Below the pieces are notes generated by a model. It had not been told where the DNA came from. It saw nothing but the letters and a program-made list of their open reading frames with translations, and did not search any database. Below are positions 52,947 through 61,393 of a DNA stretch of 64,000 nucleotides, in pieces. This DNA comes from Streptomyces sp. NRRL WC-3742 (GTDB lineage Bacteria > Actinomycetota > Actinomycetes > Streptomycetales > Streptomycetaceae). The DNA lies in the NCBI RefSeq assembly GCF_000720635.1, contig NZ_JOCF01000060.1, positions 1-64,000 of the forward strand. Reading direction: 5' to 3'. The translations under genes and the position numbers were made by a program. The number at the start of each line of letters is the position of its first letter. The first letter of the stretch is position 1.

Positions 52947-54741
52947 CTCCCATCCCCACCCACTGCGACCCCTGCCCCGGGAACACCAGCACCACCCCAC
53001 CGGGCGAATCCGCCAGCCGACCCGACACCACCGCCGGGTGAGCCGTCTGCTCCGCCAACGCCCGTAGCCCGGCCAGCAGTTCGTCCCGGTCCGGGGAGAC
53101 CACGGCGGCCCCGAGCCGGTGCCGGGCGCCGCGAGTCAGCGTCCAGGCCGCCACCTCCGACAGCGCCGTCCGCGCCCCCGGACCCTCCAGCCAGTCCGCG
53201 AGCCGCCCGGCAGCGGCGGCGAGCGCCGCCTCGGAACGCGCCGAGAGCAGCACGGGGGCCGCCACCGAGGGCAGTTCCGAGCGCGCCGGGGTCGGCTCCG
53301 TCACGGCACCGGGGGCCGCCTCGGAGGCAGCCGGGAGCGGCACGGGGGCCGCACCGGCCGGGGCCTCCTCCAGGATCACGTGCGCGTTCGTCCCGCTGAT
53401 CCCGAAGGCCGACACGCCCGCACGGCGCGGCCGTTCCCCCGCCGCCCACTCGACGGGCGCGCGCAGCAGTTCCACCCCGCCGGAGGCCCAGTCCACCTCC
53501 CCGGTCGGCTCGTCCACGTGCAGGGTCGCCGGCAGCACGCCGTGCCGCAGCGCCTGCACCATCTTGATCACGCCCGCCACCCCGGCCGCCGCCTGCGCGT
53601 GCCCGATGTTGGACTTCACCGACCCCAGCCACAACGGCCGCCCCGCCGGACGCTCCCGCCCGTACGTCGCCAGCAGCGCCTGCGCCTCAATCGGGTCGCC
53701 CAGCCGGGTGCCCGTGCCGTGGGCCTCCACCGCGTCCACGTCCGCCGCGCCCAGCCCGGCCGCCGCCAGCGCCGCCCGGATCACCCGCTCCTGCGAGGGA
53801 CCGTGGGGGGCGGAGAGCTGGCTGCTGGTGCCGTCCTGGTTGACGGCGGAGCCGCGCACCACGGCGAGCACCGGGTGGCCGTTGGCCCGGGCGTCGGAGA
53901 GGCGTTCGAGGAGCAGCAGGGCGACCCCCTCGCCCCAGCCGGTGCCGTCGGCGTCGGCGGAAAACGCCTTGCAGCGGCCGTCGGGCGACAGCCCGCGCTG
54001 GCGGCTGAACTCGACGAAGGTGTTGGGGGTGGCCATCACCGTGGCCCCGCCCGCGAGGGCCAGCGTGCACTCGCCCGAGCGCAGGGCCTGGGCGGCGAGG
54101 TGCAGGGCGACCAGGGAGGAGGAGCAGGCGGTGTCGACCGTCACCGCCGGGCCCTCGAAGCCGTACGTGTAGGCGATCCGGCCGGAGGCGACGCTGGGCG
54201 CGCTGCCGATGCCGACCTGGCCTTCGACGGCGGCGGGCAGCGGGTTGAGCCGCGAGCCGTAGTCGTTGTACATGATCCCGGTGAAGACGCCGACCGGGGT
54301 GGAGCGCAGCGCGGCCGGGTCCAGGCCCGCGCTCTCCAGCGCCTCCCAGGTGGTCTCCAGCAGCAGCCGCTGCTGGGGGTCGATGGTGCCGCTCTCGCGG
54401 GGGCTGATGCCGAAGAAGTCCGCGTCGAAGCCGGCCGCTGCGGCGAGGAAGCCGCCGTGGCGGGTGTAGGAGGTGCCGGTGCGGTCCGGGTCCGGGTCGT
54501 ACAGGGCGTCCAGGTCCCATCCCCGGTCGGCGGGGAACTCCGCTATCGCGTCCCGGCCTTCGGCGACCAGCCGCCACAGCTCCTCCGGAGAGCGCACCCC
54601 GCCCGGGTAGCGGCACGCCATGCCGACGACGGCGATCGGCTCCGTGTACCTGGCCTCGGCCTCCTCCAGTCGCAGGCGGGTGTCCTGGAGGCTGGCGCTG
54701 ACCCGCTTGAGGTAGTCGCGGAGCTTCTCGTCGTTCGACAT
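52633..54741 (-). CDS. Type I polyketide synthase segment: docking domain, KS, AT start (module 1)
   Basis: The 5' part of the large synthase; meaningful coding runs from 54741 to about 52949 and the frame then stops out of register. The N-terminal docking coil ([20 protein letters not shown]) precedes KS1 ([14 protein letters not shown], about residue 205; [19 protein letters not shown]) and the AT start ([15 protein letters not shown], about 590). KS1 has the normal Cys, so it is not a decarboxylating KSQ loading domain; the module must receive a starter from another protein, for which the adjacent KAS III-like enzyme is the obvious candidate. The ATG at 54741 is 61 bases after the KAS III stop. 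Confidence 0.88.
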   Translation of the reverse strand: MSNDEKLRDYLKRVSASLQDTRLRLEEAEARYTEPIAVVGMACRYPGGVRSPEELWRLVAEGRDAIAEFPADRGWDLDALYDPDPDRTGTSYTRHGGFLAAAAGFDADFFGISPRESGTIDPQQRLLLETTWEALESAGLDPAALRSTPVGVFTGIMYNDYGSRLNPLPAAVEGQVGIGSAPSVASGRIAYTYGFEGPAVTVDTACSSSLVALHLAAQALRSGECTLALAGGATVMATPNTFVEFSRQRGLSPDGRCKAFSADADGTGWGEGVALLLLERLSDARANGHPVLAVVRGSAVNQDGTSSQLSAPHGPSQERVIRAALAAAGLGAADVDAVEAHGTGTRLGDPIEAQALLATYGRERPAGRPLWLGSVKSNIGHAQAAAGVAGVIKMVQALRHGVLPATLHVDEPTGEVDWASGGVELLRAPVEWAAGERPRRAGVSAFGISGTNAHVILEEAPAGAAPVPLPAASEAAPGAVTEPTPARSELPSVAAPVLLSARSEAALAAAAGRLADWLEGPGARTALSEVAAWTLTRGARHRLGAAVVSPDRDELLAGLRALAEQTAHPAVVSGRLADSPGGVVLVFPGQGSQWVGMGGGAADRPVGRRVGGRRRQRPVLDGGFGHRRIDRRTRRLGRGTGRPGTSRPGGLRLPLRPRRGPPHHDPGRAGPHPSQALRHPVLLDRHRCSAGHRHPGRRVLVP
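52944..52952. other. Breakpoint in AT of module 1: deletion with frameshift
   Basis: On the minus strand the AT goes from [10 protein letters not shown] directly to [14 protein letters not shown] in another frame, losing about 140-150 residues including the active-site Ser. The downstream side begins at the same base position of the AT as the break near 49296, in a region where the two ATs are almost identical. Confidence 0.8.
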
Positions 54742-54802
54742 GGCGTGCTCTGCCCTTCGATGGCTCGGGGAGGGTGGCGGGGGCGGCGCGGGGCCGGTGG
54801 GC

Positions 54803-55834
54803 TCAGACCCGTTCGAGGGCGAACCCGGACTTGATCCACTTGCTGGACTCGACGGCGATGGCGGCGGCGCGGTCGCCCGGGGCGAGCTTGGGCAGGACCT
54901 GCTCGAGCTGGAAGAAGACCAGGGCGTTGCCGGTGTTGGCGGTCTCGCCGACGCAGCTGATCTCCTCGGCACCGCCCAGCCCGAGCCGCTCGACGATCCG
55001 GGCGGTCATCCGGGTGGACAGCTGCGGCGGCAGCAGGTGCGTCACCTCGCCCTCCTGCCAGCCGGTTTCGGCGAGAAGCCGGTGCAGGATCTGCTCGGCG
55101 AACAGCGGGACGGTCTCCTCGATCGCCTTGTAGTCCTCCCGCGCCGAGGACCGGTCGCTGTGCCGGTCGACGGGGCCGAACCACTCCAGCACCTGGCCCG
55201 GGGCCCTTCCCCGGCCGGACAGTTGGACGAAGGAGGCGCGGACGGCGGTCGGGCCGGCCGCCGGGTCGGCGCTGAGCACGGCGGCCCCGGCGGCGTCGCC
55301 GAAGAGCACGTAGTTGACCAGTTCGGCCGGGGGGACGGCGCGCAGGTCTGCGTCCAGGTCGTAGTGCTTGGCGATGACGTCGCCGCCGAGCACCAGGGCG
55401 GTGCGGTGGCGGCCGGTGGAGAGCAGCTGCCGGGCGACGTCGATGGCCTGGACGGCGCCGGAGCAGCCGGACTGGAGCTGGTAGGTGGCCACGTCGTCGA
55501 TGCCGAGCCGGTCGGCGATGACGTTGACGGTGGCCGGCATCAGGGTGTCGGGGGTGGCGGTGCCGAGCACCACGAGGTCGATGTCGGCGGGGTCGGTGCC
55601 GGCCGCGGCGAGCGCGCGCTCCCCGGCGGTGGTGCCGAGGTCGGCCAGGGTGTCGCGCTGCTCGCCGCTCTCCAGGTCGAGGGCGAGGTGGCGGGTGCGG
55701 GTGCCGATGAAGGCGTCCACCCACTGCTCCCAGAGCGCGTCCATGCCGAAGCGGCGGCCCAGGGCGGCGTTGTCGATGGGCGGGCCCGGCAACGCGGTGC
55801 CGGCCGCCAAGAGGCGGATCTCTGCGGGGTCCAT
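54803..55834 (-). CDS. KAS III (FabH)-like ketosynthase/acyltransferase lacking the catalytic His
   Basis: A 343-residue thiolase-fold protein with the KAS III nucleophile in [15 protein letters not shown] (Cys124) and [15 protein letters not shown]. Where FabH has PHQAN, this protein reads [10 protein letters not shown]: the catalytic His is Pro and the Asn is Ser. The later Asn of the GNTS-type motif survives as [10 protein letters not shown] Cys-only KAS III relative is more likely to move acyl groups than to do decarboxylative condensation, as with CerJ-type acyltransferases. Sitting first in front of the modular synthase, it probably primes module 1 or acylates a product. Confidence 0.85.
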   Translation of the reverse strand: MDPAEIRLLAAGTALPGPPIDNAALGRRFGMDALWEQWVDAFIGTRTRHLALDLESGEQRDTLADLGTTAGERALAAAGTDPADIDLVVLGTATPDTLMPATVNVIADRLGIDDVATYQLQSGCSGAVQAIDVARQLLSTGRHRTALVLGGDVIAKHYDLDADLRAVPPAELVNYVLFGDAAGAAVLSADPAAGPTAVRASFVQLSGRGRAPGQVLEWFGPVDRHSDRSSAREDYKAIEETVPLFAEQILHRLLAETGWQEGEVTHLLPPQLSTRMTARIVERLGLGGAEEISCVGETANTGNALVFFQLEQVLPKLAPGDRAAAIAVESSKWIKSGFALERV

Positions 55835-55854
55835 CTGCGGTCTGCTCCCAGCGC

Positions 55855-55925
55855 GTCGGGGTTCTCGGCTGTCGGGGTGCTCGGCTGTCGGGTGTTCAGC
55901 TGTCAGGCACTCGGGCTGACGAGTG
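55855..55925. repeat. Short imperfect tandem repeats between KAS III and the cyclase-like gene
   Basis: Repeated CTCGGCTGTCGGG-like units with decaying copies fill most of this 92-base gap. They contain no gene and no obvious terminator. Confidence 0.5.
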
Positions 55926-55926
55926 C

Positions 55927-56466
55927 TCAGCTGCGGTAGAGGACGATCGCGGAGGCGTAGGACTTGTGGGTCTCGACCGGACGGAACTGGCGGAACCCGA
56001 CCGCCCCGCGCAGCGGGCCGGCCACCGCGACGGCCTTGATGGTCTGCTGCTCGCCGAGGGTCAGCCGGGCGTCGTCGACGACGCCGCCGGTGCGGATGAC
56101 GTTGCCGTCGAGCAGCCGGATCTCCTCCGAGAAGTAGCCCAGGAAGTTGCCCTCGGGGCCCTTGCGCAGCATCCGCCCGTACCCGTTGGTCGTCCCGACC
56201 AGCGCGCCCTGCTGGTCGCGCAGCTCGTAGCGGACGTGGGCGATGTCCTCCAGCGTCGGGGTGGCCCCGCTGAAGTCGGAGTTGGAGGAGTCGTAGCTGA
56301 CCAGGGTCTCGGCGAGGTCGGTCAGGTAGAGCAGGTTGGCGGGGTCGCCGACCGGCGGGTTCGGGCCCTTCGGGGCGAGCGGCGGCACCGCAAGTCTGGC
56401 GAGCAGCCAGCCCCGCAGGGCGTCCGCGGCGGGGGCCAGCGGACCGGGGAGGGTGATCGAGGCCAT
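55927..56466 (-). CDS. Allene-oxide-cyclase-barrel-like protein, candidate cyclase
   Basis: A 179-residue protein. After about 55 residues with a hydrophobic amphipathic start (DALRGWLLARLAVPPLAP), the rest is rich in alternating beta-strand patterns: IAHVRYELRDQQGALVGTTN, GYGRMLRKGPEGNFLGYFSE and LRGAVGFRQFRPVETHKSYA. This resembles the AOC-like eight-stranded barrel, a fold also used by spirotetronate Diels-Alderases such as AbyU and PyrI4. The ATG at 56466 has GGAG eight bases upstream. It is the first gene of the minus-strand biosynthetic operon, behind SARP-type repeats. A cyclase or pericyclase role is inferred from fold and place only. Confidence 0.5.
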   Translation of the reverse strand: MASITLPGPLAPAADALRGWLLARLAVPPLAPKGPNPPVGDPANLLYLTDLAETLVSYDSSNSDFSGATPTLEDIAHVRYELRDQQGALVGTTNGYGRMLRKGPEGNFLGYFSEEIRLLDGNVIRTGGVVDDARLTLGEQQTIKAVAVAGPLRGAVGFRQFRPVETHKSYASAIVLYRS

Positions 56467-56523
56467 GCTGCGACTCCGTTTCGGCACGGGGACGGGAGGA
56501 CGCCGGGGAACGGCGTTCCGATC

Positions 56524-56567
56524 ACGCTAGGCAACGGAGCTAAACCGGCTCGGCGCGTCCGCTGAAC
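56524..56567 (-). promoter_or_regulatory. SARP-type promoter of the polyketide operon
   Basis: On the minus strand, GTTCAG (56562-56567) and GTTTAG (56540-56545) lie exactly 22 bases apart, two helical turns. The proximal repeat is ten bases before TAGCGT (56524-56529), a -10-like element. SARP activators bind direct repeats with 11/22-base period about 8-10 bases before the -10, so this fits the SARP encoded at 62482-63300. Confidence 0.6.
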
Positions 56568-56741
56568 CGCCCCCGCCGCCCCGCGAATGCGCCGCTTAAT
56601 CCGCGACAAACGACCGTTGAATTCCCACGGATTTCCGCCGGAACTGCCGTGGCCCGCGCCCGGGGAACGGAACTAGCATGCGCCGGAGCAACTGGAATTC
56701 CCCCCGGAAATGATTCCGGGTCATCCGACCGGGAGGCCGCG

Positions 56742-57941
56742 TTGTCCGCCAGTTCCGCCGAAGCACCGTCGTTCCCGGTGCGCCGCACCTGCCCCTACCA
56801 GCCGCCGGACGTGTACCGGGAGATCAGCGACCGGGGCCCGATCAGCCAGGTCACCCTGTGGAACGACCGCCGGGTGTGGCTGATCACCGGCTACGAGGAG
56901 GCCCGCCGGCTCCTCGCCGACGAGCGGCTGTCCTCCGACCGCAGCTACGACGCCTACCCCACCATGGCCCCGCACCTGGGCGCGCCCGCCGCCCGCAAGC
57001 TGGTCCTGGTGGGCGAGGACCCCCCGATCCACCACCACCACCGACGGCTGCTCAACCCCGAGTTCAGCCTCAAGCACGCCCGGGCGCTGCGCCCCGACAT
57101 CGAGCGGATCGTCAACGGGCTGATCGACCGGATCGAGGAGATCGGCGCCCCCGCCGACCTGGTGGAGCACTTCGCGGCGCCGATCCCGTCCCTGGTCATG
57201 TCGGCGCTGCTGGGCATCCCGTACGAGGACCACGCCTTCTTCCAGTCCGCCACCGCCGGCGTCATGCAGGGCCGGGACCCGGCGCACACCGAGGCGTCCG
57301 CCGCCGAGCTGGTCCGCTACCTGGACCGGCTGGTGACGGCCCAGGAGCGCAAGCCCGACGAGAACCTGGTGGGCCGGCTGGTGGCCCACGTGGAGAGCGG
57401 CGAGCTGAGCCACGACGAGGTGGTGCAGCTGGCCATGGTGCTGCTGATCGCGGGCCTGGAGACCACCTCCTCGATGATCCCGATCAGCGTGCTGGCCCTG
57501 CTGGAGCACCCGGAGCAGCTGGCGGCGCTGCGCGACGGCGAGGTGCCGGCCGCCGTCGCGATCGAGGAGCTGCTGCGGATCACCGCGGTGACGGACTTCG
57601 CCGGGGTGCGCTGGATCACCGACGACATCGAGATCGACGGCCGGGTGCTGAAGGCCGGGGACGGCCTGGTGGTCTCCTCCACGATGGCCAACCGGGACGA
57701 GCGGGTGCACGCCGAGCCGTACGAGGTGGACCTGGCCCGCGCCAGCCGCCAGCACCTGACCTTCGGTTACGGCATCCACCAGTGCCTGGGGCAGAACCTG
57801 GCCCGGCTCCAGCTGGAGATCGCGTTCGGGACGCTGGTGCGCCGGCTGCCCGGGCTGCGGCTGGCGGTGCCGGCCGAGGAGCTGGTGATGCGCCGCACCG
57901 GCACCATGCAGAGCGTCGAGCGCCTGCCGGTGGCCTGGTGA
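56742..57941 (+). CDS. Cytochrome P450 monooxygenase
   Basis: A 399-residue bacterial class I P450. I-helix LLIAGLETTSSM contains the A-G-x-E/D-T oxygen-activation motif, ExxR is in IEELLRITAV, and the heme loop is FGYGIHQCLGQNLAR with the thiolate Cys348. The TTG start at 56742 is chosen because GGGAGG lies five bases upstream and the length matches the family; an upstream in-frame ATG has no ribosome-binding site. It is coupled to a ferredoxin gene by a GTGA overlap and faces away from the polyketide operon. Likely hydroxylates or epoxidises the polyketide. Confidence 0.92.
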   Translation: MSASSAEAPSFPVRRTCPYQPPDVYREISDRGPISQVTLWNDRRVWLITGYEEARRLLADERLSSDRSYDAYPTMAPHLGAPAARKLVLVGEDPPIHHHHRRLLNPEFSLKHARALRPDIERIVNGLIDRIEEIGAPADLVEHFAAPIPSLVMSALLGIPYEDHAFFQSATAGVMQGRDPAHTEASAAELVRYLDRLVTAQERKPDENLVGRLVAHVESGELSHDEVVQLAMVLLIAGLETTSSMIPISVLALLEHPEQLAALRDGEVPAAVAIEELLRITAVTDFAGVRWITDDIEIDGRVLKAGDGLVVSSTMANRDERVHAEPYEVDLARASRQHLTFGYGIHQCLGQNLARLQLEIAFGTLVRRLPGLRLAVPAEELVMRRTGTMQSVERLPVAW

Positions 57942-58177
57942 GCGCCGGGGTGCGGGTCTCCACCGACCGGGACCGCTGCATCGGCGCGGGTCTGTGCGTG
58001 CTGACCGCGCCGGACGTCTTCGAGCACGACGACGACGGGCTGGTGACCCTGCTGGAGCCCGAGCCCCCGGCCGAGCGGGAGCAGGACGTCCGCCTCGCCC
58101 ACCAGCTCTGCCCGGCCCGGGCCCTGACCGTGGAGCCCTCCGGGCCGGAGCCGGTCTATCGCCCGGACAGGGTCTAA
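57938..58177 (+). CDS. [3Fe-4S] ferredoxin, P450 partner
   Basis: A 79-residue protein with the cluster ligands Cys14 and Cys20 (RCIGAGLCVL) and Cys58 followed by Pro (HQLCPARAL), the three-cysteine pattern of single-cluster P450 ferredoxins. DVFEHDDDGLV is the conserved acidic loop. The GTG overlaps the P450 stop. It passes electrons from a ferredoxin reductase, not encoded here, to the P450. Confidence 0.92.
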   Translation: MSAGVRVSTDRDRCIGAGLCVLTAPDVFEHDDDGLVTLLEPEPPAEREQDVRLAHQLCPARALTVEPSGPEPVYRPDRV

Positions 58178-58181
58178 AGGC

Positions 58182-58206
58182 GCCGGGAACCCTCCCGGTT
58201 CCCGGC
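58182..58206 (+). terminator. Hairpin after the ferredoxin gene
   Basis: A 10-bp perfect stem (58182-58191 with 58197-58206) and five-base loop just beyond the ferredoxin stop, so the MFS gene downstream probably has its own promoter. Confidence 0.6.
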
Positions 58207-58315
58207 CGGCGGGGCGAAACCGCAGGTCACCGATGCCCGGCCGGCGGCCGGACACCCCGCCGAAGGCCGTCGGCCCGCATTCCGGGTCGGCGGCCTTAAC
58301 GCTGTCTAAGGAACG

Positions 58316-58411
58316 ATGGCCGACGACCCTCACTTGTTTATACGCTCTTTCAGCACGCCGGTGTTCTGGACACCGGCCTTTCCCGCACGGCGGGCGTTCG
58401 GACGTCGGTGA
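58316..58411 (+). CDS. Possible 31-codon leader ORF upstream of the MFS gene
   Basis: An ATG preceded by CTAAGGAACG, almost the same initiation context as the MFS gene itself (CTAAGGAACGA before 58521). The ORF is 31 codons and covers a locally AT-rich piece (TTGTTTATACG). It contains an inverted repeat CCGGTGT-TCTGG-ACACCGG at 58358-58376. It lies within the 343-base gap before the exporter gene, which otherwise holds no gene. A leader peptide with attenuating hairpin, as before some drug-export genes, is possible. No homologue comes to mind. Confidence 0.35.
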   Translation: MADDPHLFIRSFSTPVFWTPAFPARRAFGRR

Positions 58412-58520
58412 TCATTCGCCGCTCCTCCCGAACAGCCCTCCGCATTTCCGCGGCCACGGGACGAACGCGAATTCGCGCCCCTCGCCCGCCTCTTCTCCCC
58501 TGCTATCGCTAAGGAACGAA

Positions 58521-59963
58521 ATGACGCAATCGGCCGAGAATCGGCTGGACGGTCCGCTGGTCAAGCTGATCGTCGTCATGGCGCTCGCGTCGGTCACCGC
58601 GACGCTGAACGCGACCATCGTCGGTGTCGGGCTGAGCCCCCTCGCCGACACCTTCGACACGACGCTCACCACGGCCGAGTGGGTCATCACCGGCTACCTG
58701 CTGGCGGTGGCCGCGACCATCCCGGTGACCGGCTGGGCCGTGGACCACTTCGGCGGCAAGAAGGTCTGGATCTTCGGGCTGGTCCTCTACACCCTGACGG
58801 CCGTCGCCTCGGCCCTGTCCTGGAACATCGCCTCGCTGGTGACCTTCCGCATCCTCCAGGGCGTGGCCGCCGGCATCATCGAGCCGGTCATGATGACGCT
58901 CACCGCCCGCGCGGCCGGCCCGGCCCGGCTGGGCAGGGTGATGGGCCTGCTGGCGCTGCCGATGACGCTCGGCCCGGTGATCGGCCCGATCCTCGGCGGT
59001 GTCATCGCGGACAACCTGCACTGGAGTTGGCTGTTCCTGGTGAACGTGCCGATCGTGCTGGCGGCGCTGGTGTTCTCGTTCAAGGTGGTGCCCGCCGACG
59101 TGCCCGCCGAGGGCGAGCGCGCGACCTTCGACGTGCTCGGCACGGTGCTGCTGAGCCCCGGCTTCGCCGTCCTGGTGTACGGGCTGTCGCAGACCGCCCA
59201 CGAGGGCTTCGGCTCGACCACGGTGGTCGTCTCGCTGCTCGTCGGCGCCGCGCTGGTGGCCGGGTTCGTGGTGCACGCGCTCACCACCCGCCGCACCCCG
59301 CTGATCGACGTCCGGCTGCTCGCCAACAAGGGCTTCACGGCCGCGGTGGTCGCGATGGCGCTCACCGGCGCGGCGGTGTTCTCGCTGTACGTGCTGCTGC
59401 CGCTCTACCAGCAGCAGGTGCACGGGCAGAGCCTGATGGCCAGTGGGCTGCTGCTGGCGCCGTTCGGTGTCGGCACCTTCCTCGGGATGCCGCTGGCCGG
59501 GCGGCTGAGCGACAGGCTCGGCGCCAACCTGCTGGTGCCGGTCGGCGCCACGCTGGTGGTGCTCGGCACCCTGGGCAACGCGCTGTCCTCCGCGAGCACC
59601 GGCCAACTGGTGCTGGGCCTCTACGCCCTGGTCTCGGGCCTCGGGCTCGGCTGCGTCGGCGCACCGACGCTGGCCTCGCTCTACCGGACCGTTCCGCTGG
59701 AGAAGACCTCGGGCGCGACGAGCACGATGCTCTCGCTCAACCAGGTCGGCGGCTCCTTCGGCGTGGCCCTGGTGGCGCTGCTGGTCCAGCGGGGCGTCGC
59801 GCACGGCGACTCCGTCCGGGACGCGTTCTCCACCACCTTCTGGTGGGAGCTGGCGATGACCGCGGCCATCGTGGTCGTGGGCCTGCTCCTGCCCGGCCGC
59901 CCGAAGGCGTTCGAGGCCGGACCGGTGGTGGAGGAGGTCACCGGCGAGCCGGTGACCTCCTGA
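58521..59963 (+). CDS. MFS drug exporter, DHA2 (EmrB/QacA) family
   Basis: A 480-residue membrane protein with about 14 hydrophobic segments. DHA2 motifs include LNATIVGVGLSPLADTF in helix 1, TTAEWVITGYLLAVAATIPV, and GWAVDHFGGKKVW (motif A); motif C appears as LGPVIGPILGGVIADNLHW. AAGGA precedes the ATG. It would export the polyketide product by proton antiport and provide self-resistance. It converges with the membrane acyltransferase gene across a 61-base run of CTGAGCTCCTAAGCTCC-like repeats. Confidence 0.92.
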   Translation: MTQSAENRLDGPLVKLIVVMALASVTATLNATIVGVGLSPLADTFDTTLTTAEWVITGYLLAVAATIPVTGWAVDHFGGKKVWIFGLVLYTLTAVASALSWNIASLVTFRILQGVAAGIIEPVMMTLTARAAGPARLGRVMGLLALPMTLGPVIGPILGGVIADNLHWSWLFLVNVPIVLAALVFSFKVVPADVPAEGERATFDVLGTVLLSPGFAVLVYGLSQTAHEGFGSTTVVVSLLVGAALVAGFVVHALTTRRTPLIDVRLLANKGFTAAVVAMALTGAAVFSLYVLLPLYQQQVHGQSLMASGLLLAPFGVGTFLGMPLAGRLSDRLGANLLVPVGATLVVLGTLGNALSSASTGQLVLGLYALVSGLGLGCVGAPTLASLYRTVPLEKTSGATSTMLSLNQVGGSFGVALVALLVQRGVAHGDSVRDAFSTTFWWELAMTAAIVVVGLLLPGRPKAFEAGPVVEEVTGEPVTS

Positions 59964-60024
59964 GCTCCTAAGCTCCTGGGCTGCTGAGCTGCTGAGGTGC
60001 TGGCCTTCCGACCCGACCCGCGCG

Positions 60025-61179
60025 TCAGCCGGCGCGCCCGCCGGCGGGAACCCGTTCCGGCCGCTCCCCGCGAGCGGCCGGACGGCTCCACCGGCGCATC
60101 GCCGGGGCCTCCACGAGGCGGTGGACCAGCCAGGACCCCGCGATGGTCACGACCAGCAGCACCACCCCGAGGCCCGCGAACTCGGGCACCGACCAGACCC
60201 TGGTCTCCCCGAGGGCGAGCCGGACGTAGTGCAGCACCAGGTGGTGCGTCATGTAGAAGGCGAAGGAGATCTCGCCCAGCCACACCGCCGTCGCGCCCCG
60301 GAACGGCGAGCGGGCACCGGTCGTGTCCGCCCGCGCCGAGGCCGCGACGAACAGGGCCAGCGGCAGCGCGAGCGTGGCGGAGAGCCCGTACACCGTGGGC
60401 ACCAGCGCCAGTTGGGCCGCCGCCCCGGCCGCGACCAGCAGCGCCGCACCCGGCATGCCGAGCCCGATCCAGCGGCCGGCCAGCACGATCCGGGCCAGCA
60501 GAATGCCGAGCACGAAGTCCAGGGCGCGCACCGCGGGCAGCGCCACCAGGAACCAGTTCTGCGTCAGCGTCATCTCCAGCCCGGGCAGCCGGGGTTCGGA
60601 GGGGAACACGTGGTCGGCGACGAACGGGAGCAGCGCGATCGTCGCCGCCACGCCCCAGACCCAGGCCCAGAGCCGCTCCGGCCGTATCCGCCCGATCAGG
60701 GCGTGCAGCCAGGGGAAGGCCAGGTAGAAGGACAGCTCGACGCTGAGCGACCAGCTGGGCAGGTTGACCGCCCGCATCACGTCCAGGTCCGGGAGCCAGG
60801 CGTTCAGCAGGAAGAAGCTGGGCAACAGCCGTGCGGTGGTGAGCAGTTCGCCCGCGGCGAGGGCCAGCAGGAGCGCCGCCAGCCAGGTCGCCAGATGGGT
60901 CGGGAAGACCTTCACCAGTCGGCGCCGCCAGAACCGCGTACGGCTGTCGCCGGGCCGGGCCGACCAGGTCATGACGAATCCGCTGAGGATGAAGAAGAAC
61001 TCCACCCCCAGCCAGCCCAGGCCGAAGGCGTACCGGAACACCGCCTCGGTCGGGCCGGGGGCGAGGTAGCCCTCGACCGAGAGGTGGGTGAAGTAGACGA
61101 GCAGGGCGGCGGCGAAGCGCAGCCCTGTGAGGGACGGCAGGCGCGGGAACACGGTGCGTCTGTCGAGGGGTTCGGTCAT
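60025..61179 (-). CDS. Acyltransferase 3 family membrane protein (OafA/YrhL-like)
   Basis: A 384-residue integral membrane protein with about ten helices. The N-terminal RLPSLTGLRFAAALLVYFTH carries the family Arg-Phe-x-A and the conserved His, followed by GVEFFFILSGFVMTWS and FWRRRLVKVFPTHLATWL, the other family signatures. Such enzymes transfer acyl groups, often acetyl, onto sugars or natural products in the membrane. AAGGA lies six bases before the ATG. Two GTTTAG repeats upstream suggest SARP control, linking it to the polyketide cluster as a product-acylating enzyme. Confidence 0.87.
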   Translation of the reverse strand: MTEPLDRRTVFPRLPSLTGLRFAAALLVYFTHLSVEGYLAPGPTEAVFRYAFGLGWLGVEFFFILSGFVMTWSARPGDSRTRFWRRRLVKVFPTHLATWLAALLLALAAGELLTTARLLPSFFLLNAWLPDLDVMRAVNLPSWSLSVELSFYLAFPWLHALIGRIRPERLWAWVWGVAATIALLPFVADHVFPSEPRLPGLEMTLTQNWFLVALPAVRALDFVLGILLARIVLAGRWIGLGMPGAALLVAAGAAAQLALVPTVYGLSATLALPLALFVAASARADTTGARSPFRGATAVWLGEISFAFYMTHHLVLHYVRLALGETRVWSVPEFAGLGVVLLVVTIAGSWLVHRLVEAPAMRRWSRPAARGERPERVPAGGRAG

Positions 61180-61263
61180 CGCGATTCCTTGCGGGAGGGC
61201 GGACGGAGCGGGCGGTGGCCGCCGGTGCGGCCCCGCCCGGTCCCGTCAGCCTCCATCGGGTGC

Positions 61264-61292
61264 CTAAACCCCTCCTGCCCCAGGAGCTAAAC
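61264..61292 (-). promoter_or_regulatory. SARP-type repeats before the acyltransferase gene
   Basis: Two GTTTAG copies on the minus strand (61287-61292 and 61264-61269), 23 bases apart, about 85 bases before the acyltransferase start. The rest of this 214-base interval (61180-61393) shows no gene. Confidence 0.5.
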
Positions 61293-61393
61293 CTGCCGCC
61301 GCCGCGGCCTTGCCGTGCCCGCGCCGTGCCCCCGCGGACGGACAGCCGTGCGCACCGGACGGGAGCCCCGTCCGGTGCGCGCCCGCATGCCTG

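Noticed and set aside
44834..54741. Three separate polyketide synthase genes
   Set aside because: The fragments join in the middle of AT domains and share no independent ribosome-binding sites at the breaks. They are one gene interrupted by two deletions.
52633..54741. KS1 as a KSQ loading domain
   Set aside because: The active-site motif is the normal DTACSSS with Cys, so it is an extending ketosynthase.
59964..60024. CTGAGCTCC repeats between MFS and acyltransferase genes as a mobile-element footprint
   Set aside because: No inverted termini, no target duplication and no transposase nearby; a simple repeat between convergent genes.
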